Positions 30,303-42,600 of a DNA stretch of 64,000 bases are shown here, in pieces. The stretch is from Lates calcarifer (Eukaryota > Chordata > Actinopteri > Centropomidae): the NCBI RefSeq assembly GCF_001640805.2, contig NC_066855.1, positions 4,409,038 through 4,473,037 of the forward strand. Reading direction: 5' to 3'. The position numbers and the translations under genes are program-made. Each line of letters begins with the position of its first letter. Position 1 is the stretch's first letter. The notes under the pieces are model-generated. The model saw only the letters and a program-made list of their open reading frames with translations, did not search any database and was not told where the DNA came from.

Positions 30303-33300
30303 GATAGTCTCCTTAGAATAAGCTTTAATGTAAATCTTTTCCATAAATACTCTACTACATCTGGGTGGATAACAGTAATGTTTGTACAGGGAAGGTAGCC
30401 GAAAGCAGCAATCCTTCCCAAGACAACCTTTCCCAAACCGCTGGACTGTGGCCTCCGTTTAAACAGACCAGATGTTAGTCTAAGCAGCAGGGCCCATCGG
30501 CTTGCATTTTAACGACCCACTCACTGGACTTAATTGCTAAAAGTGACTGAGAGATAGCTTGCTTTTGTGGGGAAAAGAGTGGGAGTGTGAAATATATTTA
30601 AAAAAAAAAAAACAGGGTTTATGAGCAACAAAGTGAGAGTAACAGAGCACAAGGGGATAGAAATGAATTAATGAGAGGAAGAAAAGAGGGAGAACTGGAG
30701 AGCTGAAGGTCTTACCAAAGAGCTGTGTGGGGTTAGTGTTACTTGTGGCTTTTTCATAGTTGGTAAGTCCCTCGTAGATGACTTTGCCCACAGCCGCATA
30801 CAGACACTCCAATTCCTCATACTTGGAAGCCACACTTGATGTGCCTGGAGAAAGAGAACAACATTTGCTTCAAACAAAGAACAGCTGAAAATCTAATGCC
30901 TTGCTTTTAACACATGGCAAAGCAAAATAAGCTTAAGAATTTAAGCATCAATTATCCTAACAGAAGAGAACAGTGGTACAAATACGCTGCCTGGCCAAAA
31001 AAAAAGTCGCTACCAAAAAAAAGGTCACACACTCTAATATTTTGTTGGACCGCCTTTCGTTGTAGCATTGTGTTTCGATAAGCTTCTGCAATGTCACAAG
31101 ATTTATTTCCGTCCAGTGTTGCATTAATTTTTCACCAAGATCTTGTATTGATGATGGGAGAGTCGGACCACTGCGCAAAGTCTTCTCCAGCACATCCCAA
31201 AGATTCTCAATGAGCTTAAGGTCTGGAAAATGATGTCTCGTGCTCCCTGAACCACTCTTTCACAATTTGAGCCTGATGAATCCTGGCATTGTTATCTTGG
31301 AATATGCCTGTGCCATCAGGAAAGAAAAAATCTATTGATGGAATAACCTGGTCATTCAGTGTATCCAGGTAGTCAGCTGACCTCATTCTTTGGGCACATA
31401 ATGTTGCTGAACCTAGACCTGACCAACTGCAGCAACCCCAGATCATAGCACTGCCCCCACAGGCTTGTACAGTAGGCACTAGGCATGATGGATGCATCAC
31501 TTCATCTGCCTCTCTTCTTACCCTGATGCGCCCATCACTCTGGAACAGGGTAAACCTGGACTCATCAGACCACATGACCTTCTTCCATTGTTCCAGAGTC
31601 CAATCTTTATGCTCCCTAGCAAACTGAAGCCTTTTTTTTTTGATTTGCCTCACTGATTAGTGGTTTTCGTTAAGGCTAGACAGCTGTTCAGTCCCAATCC
31701 CTTGAGTTCCTTTTGCATTGTGCATGTGGAAATGCTCTTACTTTCACTATTAAACATACCCCTGAATTCTATTGTTGTCTTTCTAGGATTTGATTTCACC
31801 AAACGTTTAAGTGATCGCCGATCACGATCAATCAGGATTTTTTTTCCGACCACATTTCTTCCTCGAAGACGATGGTTCCCCACTATCCTTCCAGTTTTTA
31901 ATAATGCATTGGACAGTTCTTAACCCAGTTTTTGTAGTTTCTGCATTCTCCTGAGATGTTTTCTCTGCTTGATGCATGCCAATGATTTGATCCTTCTCAA
32001 ACAGGCTAACATCTTTTCCACAACCACAGGATGTGTCTTTTGACATGGTTGTTTAAGAAATGAGAAGCTACTCATTACATCGGTTGGGGTTAAATAACTT
32101 AAAATAAATAGCTGAAAGATAATCGCCCATGCAGTAATTATCCAATAGGAGGCTCTTATTTGCTTAGTTAAATCCAGGTGGCAACTTTTTTTTGGCCAGG
32201 CAGTGTGCAGTGGATAATTTCTCAAGAGAGAACTCGTGAGATGCAGTGCCTTCCTGAGTTTTAAGTATTACTGGTATGACTCAATCCCTGTTTGAATTTA
32301 TGTATTACGCAGTGGAAACTTACTAGGCTCAGTGGGGAAGATGCTCATGAGGCGAGAAAGGAGGGAGTGGACAGCCCGCAGGACTTTGGTGTTGCCACAG
32401 GTCATGCATGCAGCGATGCCCCGTTGGAGGGGCTTGAAGTGGGCCAGGATGGCTGGGGACTGCAGCACAGTCAGCAGGAAGCACAGGATCTCTAGTCCAG
32501 TGCAGATGTTGGAAATGTTAGCCTGTGCTGGTTGCTCCTGACGGGACACAGGGGAGAACAGTGAAACCGATCAGTGGAGTAGAAGGAGTGTGTACATGAA
32601 TAATGCTAATAATGTATTTTTGTTGCAAAAGACAGAAATATTTAGCACCTATTATGCTTCTTATTAAATGTGATCCCCATATTTAGCTAAACATGCAAAT
32701 ATATGTTATAGCCATATAGTGTACAATGCTTAAATAAAGCAAGAAAAACTATAGTGCAAACTCCTCAGATACATAAATCATTCAAGGTTTTATTCTATAC
32801 AAAATCCAGACAACTAAAAAATCAATATGTATACATAGAGGTATTTCTCACACAAAAGAACTAAGGCATTGTGATTGCTGCTAAACCAAAGATCAATGGC
32901 CAACATCAGGTACTAATTTTGTCTAAATTGCAATCAAGGTTTACAATGATGGCAGGGCCAAGAGGATAATCTGGGACAGATCCATGGCACTAATCTTGGC
33001 TAATGAACAAGGTGACTCTTGTGATAAGACTGCTGGTAGATATTAAGGTGGTATTGATTTGGCACAGTATTAACAGAATGGGACCTTGTCTCCAGAGCCA
33101 TGCAGATAGGGCATATGTATGTGTGTGATTGTGTGCATTTTTTGTGTGCGTGTCCTCTGCTCCTCCTAATTTGCCCTCTCGCACCACTCCTCCTGACTCT
33201 TAATCACTGTCATGGCAGTACAATGAGATGATAAAAGGTAATCCGATTTAGAGCATTGTTCATTAGTCTGAGTAAGACGGCTGGGCAGGTAGAGCATGCT

Positions 33301-33585
33301 CCCAAGGGGGAAGGGCCTGTGTCTGTGCATCTGCATAAGACCCACAGAAAGCCTTGTTTGTCAGACCATCCCTATGGGATCAGGAGGGGCTGACTGGGTT
33401 TGTGTGTGTGTGTGTCTAGGCAAAGAGAAAGGAGTGGCCAATGCAGAGATCCCCAAAAGAGAACAAGGGGAAGTACGTGACAATTGTGGGTGCATGGTGA
33501 TAACCTCGTCTGAAAAGTGGCGCCACATCAGACCAAAGAGATGAGTAGAGAGGAGAGGAGCAACGGCTAGAGAGAGAGAGGGAGG

Positions 33586-33650
<65 letters not shown>

Positions 33651-36600
33651 CTGTGATAAGAGGCTGAAAAGAAAAGAAGAGATGAGAGGAGGCAGTGGTG
33701 GCAAGAGACAGGGAGAAAGGCAGGGAGGAGAGATGCAGAGAGGCACAGTGGGGCGATACAGGATGAGGAGTTTAGGATGAAGAGGAGTGGTGGGGTGGGG
33801 TGGGGGGGTTGAATGAGAAGGCACAGGCCAACACGGATAGACTCCTGTTATCTCACCAGTCATTATTTTGTCATTATGGCAGTTTGTGCCTCACTTCATG
33901 TATTACTGATAACAGACAAAGGACTTGGAGGCATTAGAGCAAACACTAAGAGCTTAAGCAGGAAGAGGGAAACTTCTGCAGTCTCTGGGAAGGAAAACAG
34001 CAGAGACACATCAGTTATCCCTTACTGTTTGCTGCTTACTGCTGTTAGCCAAAACAATAACAAGCCTGAATATTCTGAATTTTGCCTGAAATGCTGTTTC
34101 ACTTTCACTGGCAATTTTAAACAACAAATACTGTTTTTGGACTTCACAGAAGTACAGCAATAGTCCCCATAACTAAACAGACAAGATGAGCCAGACACTT
34201 TCGAAAAGTTCATATTAATAAATGGGAAATCCAAGGAAAAGTCATGACAGGTCTGGACACTGACTGACAAATGATCTCTGATAAAAGCTGTGCAGAAACA
34301 CAGCAGTAATGACAGCTCAGCACCAAAAATGTCACCAACACAAGCATAAATCTGGCTACATGAAATATAAAGGGAGCCTAATAAGGTACATAAGGACCAA
34401 CTGGTCCATTCTGTAGGCATATACCGTCTTACCACTGTCATAAGTAGTTTGTCAAACCACTGTAGCTTGAGCTCGGCGCGAGGCCACATGTCAGGCCTGA
34501 GGGCAGTCTTCATCAGGCTAACACATCGACGGGACAGCAGCTCCCCTGGAGACCCGGCCACGTTGGTGCTGTCATTCACCTGGACAGGAGAGCAGGAGGA
34601 AGATTGGTATCATTATCCTTATCAGTGACAATGGGTCTTAATCTTCAATATCACAATGGCATCCTGACACGGTAAGAAATCATATCAGCATAGCATAGCC
34701 GAGAGGGAAACTGTCCCTCAATCAGAAAGCCTAGTTCAAGCCTTCATGGTGACAAGCATCCACCCTGCATAGGCATCCTCAAGGAAGATAATGAATCCCT
34801 AACAGCTCTATGTGTGGTGTTCTTTGGTTGATGGTAATCCAGTGGAAAGATACAGTTTTTGTACCGGGATCAATTTAGTATCACAATACACTGTCATCAG
34901 GTGGAATACAATGGAAAGACTGTGTTTCTATAGACTGTTCTGTGAGCAGTGACTTATCCTCACCGGTTATACAGAAGGTTATATTCAACAGAGATGGTTG
35001 AATGAACAGTGAGAATGGAGCTTGGCCCAAAAAAAGAAAGTAAGAAAAGTCAAGGTGAGTGAATCTCAACAGTCTATTTCAGGCTTGGAACAAAGGTCAT
35101 CACTGCCACTAGACCAAGGGACAGCTGTGCAAGGTCTGTGCGTGTGTGAGTGTGTGGAGATGTGTTAGGACAGCCACCAGGTGTGTCCTACCTTCACCAC
35201 TGAGGGGTTAGAATAGTTCTGTCCTACCTGGCAGGCGCTATGGATGGCAGAACTGTACCTGGTGTGAGTGAGATGAAGTGCTATGTGTGTCTGTGGTGGT
35301 GACGGTGGGGGTGTTACCTGGCATGCAATCCTGATGAGGAAGTTCACCACAGTGTCTGTATGTTGTTTCTCGACAGGTTTGGTGAGCATGGTCTCTGTAC
35401 CTGGCATGGACTGGCTGCGGCCAAACACCTAAAAACACATATAAACATAATTATTAATATGTCAGTTTTTATACTGAGAAAAGCAGAGTCTATTAAAAAA
35501 AAAAAACATTAAACCTCCAGTGGCTTAGAAACTGTAGACATACATGATAACACTCTGTGACAGCAGTGCAAACATTATATAAAGTCCTTAGTCAGTGGGG
35601 AATATCAGGGGAGAGCCTACAAAAAATCTTTTTTTTTTCCTGTTCCTTGCTTACAGTGAAACGTGGGCTGGAGCCATGATTTCCTGATAATTATCCCGGC
35701 AATTTCTGAACAATTAACATTTTCCACAGCTCTAGTAGAAACAAATGCTACTATTGCATTATTCTGACATCAGGTAAAAGAAGCTGGAAATTACCCTGTC
35801 ATTATGACTGCGACTACTAAGACCTATGCCAGTGTTTACAGAAAGTACAGCAGCTTTTGTTTAGGTATTAAAGTGATTTTAAACACATAATAAAAAAGAA
35901 TCTGTGGTTGTGTCTGTGATTTGCGATGCTTTGCAGGATGTTGTGTGCATATACGAACAGCCAAAGTGCTGTTGTGTTGCCTTTATCAAAGTAAAAAATG
36001 TCAATTAGGCTTTCAACATTTTCAGTAAGAGTAAGACATTCACATTTTGGAATTCGTTAGCTATTTATACCAAAATGAGAAATATCACTGTACAATAGGT
36101 GAAGCCAGTCAATAAACTTTATTTGAACTATGTGTTCACTGCCCAATCATGGCTTTCCAGTCTATGACACACAGCCACAGACAGATGCAGTAAGGAAGCA
36201 TCATAACGGTGTCTAGCAAAACCTGGAGACTTGTGATTGCAAGCTAATGCTGCAGCAAGTTTCTATTATAAATAAAAATAGACCAAGGATTATCTTTGTA
36301 CGCATCAGTGATTAACCACAGTGTAATTCAACAACTTAGGTTCTGATTTTGAAAAGGCACTTCTTGTAACACAGGCATCTCATCCAGTTTTGAGACCTCA
36401 GAAAAAACAGACCACAGTGGGATGAAACTAAGATGAAACAGTGCAGCTGCACTACGGTTGTAAGGAAGCGTGGAGAAAGGCAACAACAACCACGCTGTCA
36501 TCGCTGATGTGGCAATGTTTTTCTCAGGCAGATGTAAAAATGGTTGTCTGATTAAAGGATCTTTCAAAATGTTCTGCAATCATCCAGAGAAGCACTGAAG

Positions 36601-39600
36601 CACAGGGACACCAAGCAAGAACTCTGAAGGTAAGACGTTAATTTTGGAGGGTGTAATCGAAATCTAACAAGATGTAATGAACTACTGTGTAGCCTGTTCC
36701 TTGCTAAAGCGAGTGGGCAGGGGGACCTGTCAGCCACTGCCACATTCTGCTGGCATCTGAGTGACTGTTGATTGAGCTCACCGTGGAGGCTGCTCCAGCT
36801 GCTGTACGGAACCTCTTGACGTCCTGTCCAGTGGCAGCAGCTTCCAGAGACAGCCCTCTTTTCACTGCTCCCCCGCTTGTTCCTTCACCACCAGCAGCTA
36901 CTTCAGCCTCAGACTCCGGCTGCCACACCAAAGAGAGGGGCAGATGGGAGAGTGGGGGAGGATAGGGGTGAAACAAACATAATTACAGTTTCCAGAAATA
37001 TGTTAAGATATGTGTATATCTTGTCAAGGTTTTTGACCAGCTGCTACAAGATTATGAGTCAGGAGTATTATGGATTATGGGTGAGAGAATATTTTAATCA
37101 CTAAGATAAATAGCTTTATTTTGCAAAATATTAAGCATGTCTAGCCTCTCTGTTTGGTTTTGGGTGTGACTGTGTATTTACATAATCCAAGAACTCACCT
37201 GCTGGTCTTTGATTCTCTGTAATTCCCACTTAATGACCACCTCAGCCAGGTCAACAGCCAGTTTCCTTTGCTCTATGGTCACACTGGGGGTGAAGCCCAG
37301 ACGCTGCATTGCACTGATCATGTGCTGCACCAGGTGGTGGCGCACAGGGTAGTACACCTGGAAAGAGACACCAAGGGGTACACATTTAAGAATAAGTATG
37401 TGAAATTTATATAATAAAATCAAGCAGTGACTCAACATGTTGCATAGCTTTCAAGCATGGAAGAGAAAAACACTGATACATTTTGCAGGATTATAAGTTT
37501 AGAAACAATCCTGTTTTGCAAGATAGTTAAACTCCCCCCATGGTGTGTGTCCATCAAAAAAACATTTCTCACATAAAACCATATTCTTGTATTTCCCTCC
37601 TGGCGCCAGCATGCCTTCCAGATGGGTAAAACCAAAAATACAGGCCAAAATTTATTTGGCTCCAGAAATTTCAATAAGCCCCAAACATGTTATGTGGATT
37701 ATAAAATAATGAAATGAAGCATGAATGTTGTGCACACTAATTTTACATTGTCTATTTCTGGTTTGGCTAAAGAGAGAGCATCCACAAAAGATAAGGAGGA
37801 CAACATCACCTTGGAAAAGAATTATCCCCAAGTTTTTATCATGGTGTTAAATGGTCTGTTTTACCATAATCATCACTGATCATAACTACTTTTTCCATTG
37901 CCTGTTAAAAATCAAAAGCCAATCAAAGGCAACTGTCTTGATTTACAGGAGGTTTCATTTCTTCTACACTGGTCATACGTTGCTCCAGATTTTGGGGTGA
38001 TAACACATGCAAAGTTAAACAGGGTGCTCAATCACTCTGAGACACTTAGTCAGAAGAGGCAAACTCTAAAGTCGTATTCCCACTTAGTCTCAAGGACATG
38101 ATGACACACACTTAGCCCAAAGCATTCACACTCTCAAGAGTCACACTCAAGAGTCACTTAACTTCATCGCAAACCGAACTGGGACTCTCAAACGCAGAGA
38201 CACACGCAGACAAAAGAGCAAGAGATGAGATGTCTATCTGAGGGCTGTTGCCAGTGTCAAAGAATATTAAAGCTTCTCACTTTGAGGGTAATTATAGTCG
38301 ATAGAGCACGACTTCACAGCCCCTTAATAACAAAGTGGCTAAGCCCTGTCCATCACGTGTGCACACAGACAAACACGCGCACAATCTCTCTATTTCTTTA
38401 TCATACACATACACACACAAAGTCTCTCATCTGTCTGTCATTATCTCCTCCCCAGTGTAATTATGCTGATGTGATTACATTAGATTAGTCATCTGGCCCA
38501 GTGAGAGCAGCCTGTCAGTGAGATAGAGAGGGGAGCTGAGGAAAATGTCAGTCTTCTGCTAAGAGACTGTCGCTCTCTGACTGGCAAGGCGGCAAACATC
38601 AGCCAAAGGAGCAAGAGGGCAGAGTGTCTCGGACATCTGAGGACAAGGGCAAACATAAAGGCCAATGATCCTTTGCTGGTGTTGCCTTGTGCACAGACAA
38701 GTTGCTCTTTGACTCTGCTGATGATCATTGTGAAGGGTGTGTCTGAGAATGTATCTGCATTAAGGCGATTACAGGCAGCAGACAGTAACTGTCAACTTCA
38801 CTGCCCAGAGTTACACACACTGCCCAGAGTTAATGATCCTGCTTTTGACTAGGAGACAACAGAGCACAGCACCATTGTCATGGTTACCACCAATGTGAAA
38901 CTCAAGTTTACATGACTAATATCATAAAAACTACTAATTGTACCATAAAAGATAATCCAGCTTTTAATTTTTTGCCCCATGGACTGGTTCAGAGGTGTCA
39001 TATGATCCAAGGCACTCAGATAATCAGTAAAAAATAGCTCCTCCAATCTTTTTCCCCATGTGGTTCCCTGCAGTTGCTGAAGCCACACTGAGCAGTGAGC
39101 TGGTAGCAGCAAGAAATGGCAGTGGATGTACAGAAGAATTGCCCTCTCACTCTTTGTGGTGGCAGGTTACCTAAAAGTACCATAAAATGTAAACTATACG
39201 CAGACACTCTATCATCAGTAATTAGCCAACCTTATGAAACAGATTACTTTGTGTGGTCGGCATTGGGATGAACACCACAATGTGTTAATTTTAGCAAACT
39301 GTGTAGACGCGTTCATCATGATTATTGTATGACACAGAAGACAGAAATCAGATTTGTTTGGACTGTCCTGTCTGCCTCCACCCAGCCTGAATAAATATGC
39401 TGGGAATCAATACATTCAATAGTGATGGACTGACAGTAGGTGGTGTACTATTGACCAGTGCACCATTGATCGTTTATATCCGCTTACCCTGAAGTGCTGC
39501 ACAATGAGATGCAGGATGTGAACCAGCTGCGGTACTGTGTGTCCCTCCTCTACAATGATTTTGCGAGTCCAGTGGGTCAACATCTGGTGGCCATCCTCCA

Positions 39601-42600
39601 TGCGGGCGGGCACAGCTGGGGTCAGAATGGCCATGGCCTGCCGTACAATGGCCCGTGCCTCCATAGTGTGTGGCCTTCAGCAGGCTGTGGAAGACCTATA
39701 CAGAGTACACAAACCATATCTAATTTGGTAACATACCAACGGTTTCCTTTTCTTCTTCCAAACCCTTTAACTACTGTTTCCCTTTCTACACATTCATATT
39801 TCATTGGATGTGGGCTTTCAGACAATGCAGATAAACACACACTCTTTCACTTTCTCACTCTCGCAAACAAATATACACCCTTACCATTTGCTCAATTCCA
39901 CTATATCATCATCTTTCTCCACAAGCACTATTCACACAGTAAGTGTACTTATTCTAAGTATCTTCCATTGTGTAGACTGCTTTTGCGCTTTAATTTCAGT
40001 TGAATCTTTTTCATCTTAATGATTTCCTTGTTTTGTCTTCCTGCATAGATATGCTTTTTACATCTACTAAACAAGTTTTATGTGTATTCTCAGTCTTAAA
40101 TTTTAGGTAACGTTAAACCCATGTTCCATGTTTCCTTTCTGTCTTTGTATCTCTCCTCACCTGCAGGACGATCTTCTTGTGAATGGCAAACTTTGCGATG
40201 ATGTGGGCCAGAAGTAAGTGACCGCTGTATTTGCAGGCAGGGTCCACGCAGGCTTTGGGCAGCAGGCACGGCCAGGCGAAGGTCATGAGGCGCCGCAGCT
40301 TGCTGTTGCGTGACTTGTTGTTGTCGTGAATGTGGTGCGGTGCATGCTCCACCAGCAGGGTGGAGAACTGCAGCAGGCAGATTCTCAGTGAGTCCAGCAG
40401 GTCAGCCTGCTTCTCTGGGTCCAGAACCTTGGAGAGGGATGGGAGAGATGTGGGGGTTACATAGTGCTGGGTGAAGAGGAAACAGGAACAGATTTTGGTG
40501 TCCATTGCACAATGCCAGTGGCACAACTTTTTTGTGCATGTAGAACAAAAATGCCTGAGATCTGAGATGAGGTCAACAGAAGTCTTAGACGACTTAATGC
40601 ATCTCATCTATATAAATAAGAAAGAAAACTACATTCTACTGAATATACTGTTTCCCTGAATAGCTACAGTATACTATACTGCACTATTGTTTACTTCCAA
40701 GAATTACATCTGAGTGACACTGCAGCACAACAGCAATCCACTCTCTCACATATTGAAACCGTCTTTCAGAAAGACAGCTCCCCACTCAAAAATACCCATC
40801 ACCATCTGAATTCCCTGGAGAGGAGGTAGAGAGGAGAACAGACAGAAAGAGGGAGGTGAGCGAGGAAATTAGTTTTAACCAGACCGTAGAGGAGCCATTA
40901 GCAGCCATTAGGACTGGTGTTAGTCAGTGATGAGATCTGCCAGAGCACAAACAAACATGCTGACCTTTAGCATGGTCACACCATGACATTTACACCAGGA
41001 ATTATAGTCTGGTCTGATGAATGAAACGTGATGGGAAGAGGGAACTGGTGGCGTGGTGGGAGGAAGAGAGAAAAAGACAGATGGACGAGACGAAAAGGAA
41101 GTAGCAAAAGATGGGATGCCAGCAATTAAGCAGGGAAGAAGAATCATACTAAGTGGGATGTGGTTGATGATGACTGAGAGGGTGGAGATGTGTTGGACTG
41201 ATAAGGCATTATGAGAGGAAATGCAGCAGGTAATGAAATCAGAGGGGCTGATGGAGAGACAAAGTTGTTGAGTAATGAACAAAGAAAGCAGAGGGGAGAA
41301 GTGAGCAGGGTTGAATGTGAAGATAAATGTTGAGAAGAGGAAAAAGAATGCCTGCAAGCATGTGTGTGCATGTATACCTTAGTGATGAAGACGCTGGTAA
41401 TACTTTCAGGATTGTCTCCTTCAGGGTTGGGCGGTCCAAGCAGCTGCTCACCTTCACCCTTCTCAAAGCTGTACAAGAAAGCTGGGTTCAAGATGTGTTG
41501 AAGCACCTATGACACAGGAAAAAAACATATTGGAATGATTTTAATGATAAGAAACCTTATAACATTCTAACAGTTAATTAGGGGAATAGGCAACCTTCAC
41601 TCCCTCAGGTTTTAAAGACTACAGTGGATGATTTCACAGAGAACACACCTTCAAGAAAGGAGAAACTAATCAGTGAAATCACCTGGTGTGGGCTTTCAAA
41701 AGCTGCTTAAAAAGAAAAACTTGCTCAGCACCTCTTCATGGCACATCATCAGTGATGAAATAGTAATCTACTCCAAAATCTATTCTAAAATCAGCAGGAC
41801 ACAGGCCCTTTTCAGATTGATAATAACAAGTGAAAACACTTTGATTCTTCAGCGAGGGGAAAAAGAACTTAAGAGTATAAAGACAGACTTGAGGAATAGC
41901 ATGACAAATGTTACCTAAATCCATGGTAATACAAGGTGTGACATTTTAAAAAAATCACAGAAGGAAACAATCTCAACCTTTGCGATAATACCAAAGAATC
42001 ACCACATGCCATCTTAATTAATCCAAAAGCATTAAAAGAGAAAAGATTTAAACTACTACTGAGGCAAGGCTTCAAATGCTATTTACCAACACCCCCGAAA
42101 CCTGCAGGGATAGTTACCAGGAATCTGCGAATGAAGACAAAGGCGTGATTAGCTAGTAAATGCAGAATAACCCCACCACGGCACAACTAACGACTGCATT
42201 TATTAAAGAAGCTGCTATCTGTTAATGAACCCGCATCTTCAATCCATCACTGGGGAGGACAGGGCATCGCTCAGTGGAGAACGAGCTGTGGAAGCATATG
42301 TTCCAGCTCCTCCATTAACACATTACTCACACACGCTCTGCACAATGTACATGCATGGCTGATAGACTCGCACGCACATGGAGAGACACACACACACCCA
42401 TAAATGAAGACACAAAGAAAATGCATTGAGCACACGTCTGTTCTTCAGTCTCATCTGTTCCTATTAATTCTACATTTCTCTGACATCAATCACTGAAAGA
42501 CTACAGCTTATTTTTGTGATGCCATTAGATGATGTGATCCTGCAGGCTGTATCTGTTAATGCACATGTGCACATGTATTACCTCTGGGCAAGCAGCCTAG

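Noticed and set aside
30957..32046. An active transposase gene
   Set aside because: Frames are broken at least three times and the catalytic core is shortened.
33567..33863. Minus-strand frame rich in Ser-Leu and Pro
   Set aside because: Another translated AG repeat plus purine-rich intron.
34022..34432. Extension of the exon 34433-34579 frame downstream on the minus strand
   Set aside because: A gtaaga donor ends the exon at 34433 and the next exon picks up in phase; the remaining frame is intron.
39488..39695. Programmed +1 frameshifting or a pseudogenised trrap
   Set aside because: No known frameshift signal is seen and every other exon is intact and strongly conserved, so a local indel or sequence error is simpler.
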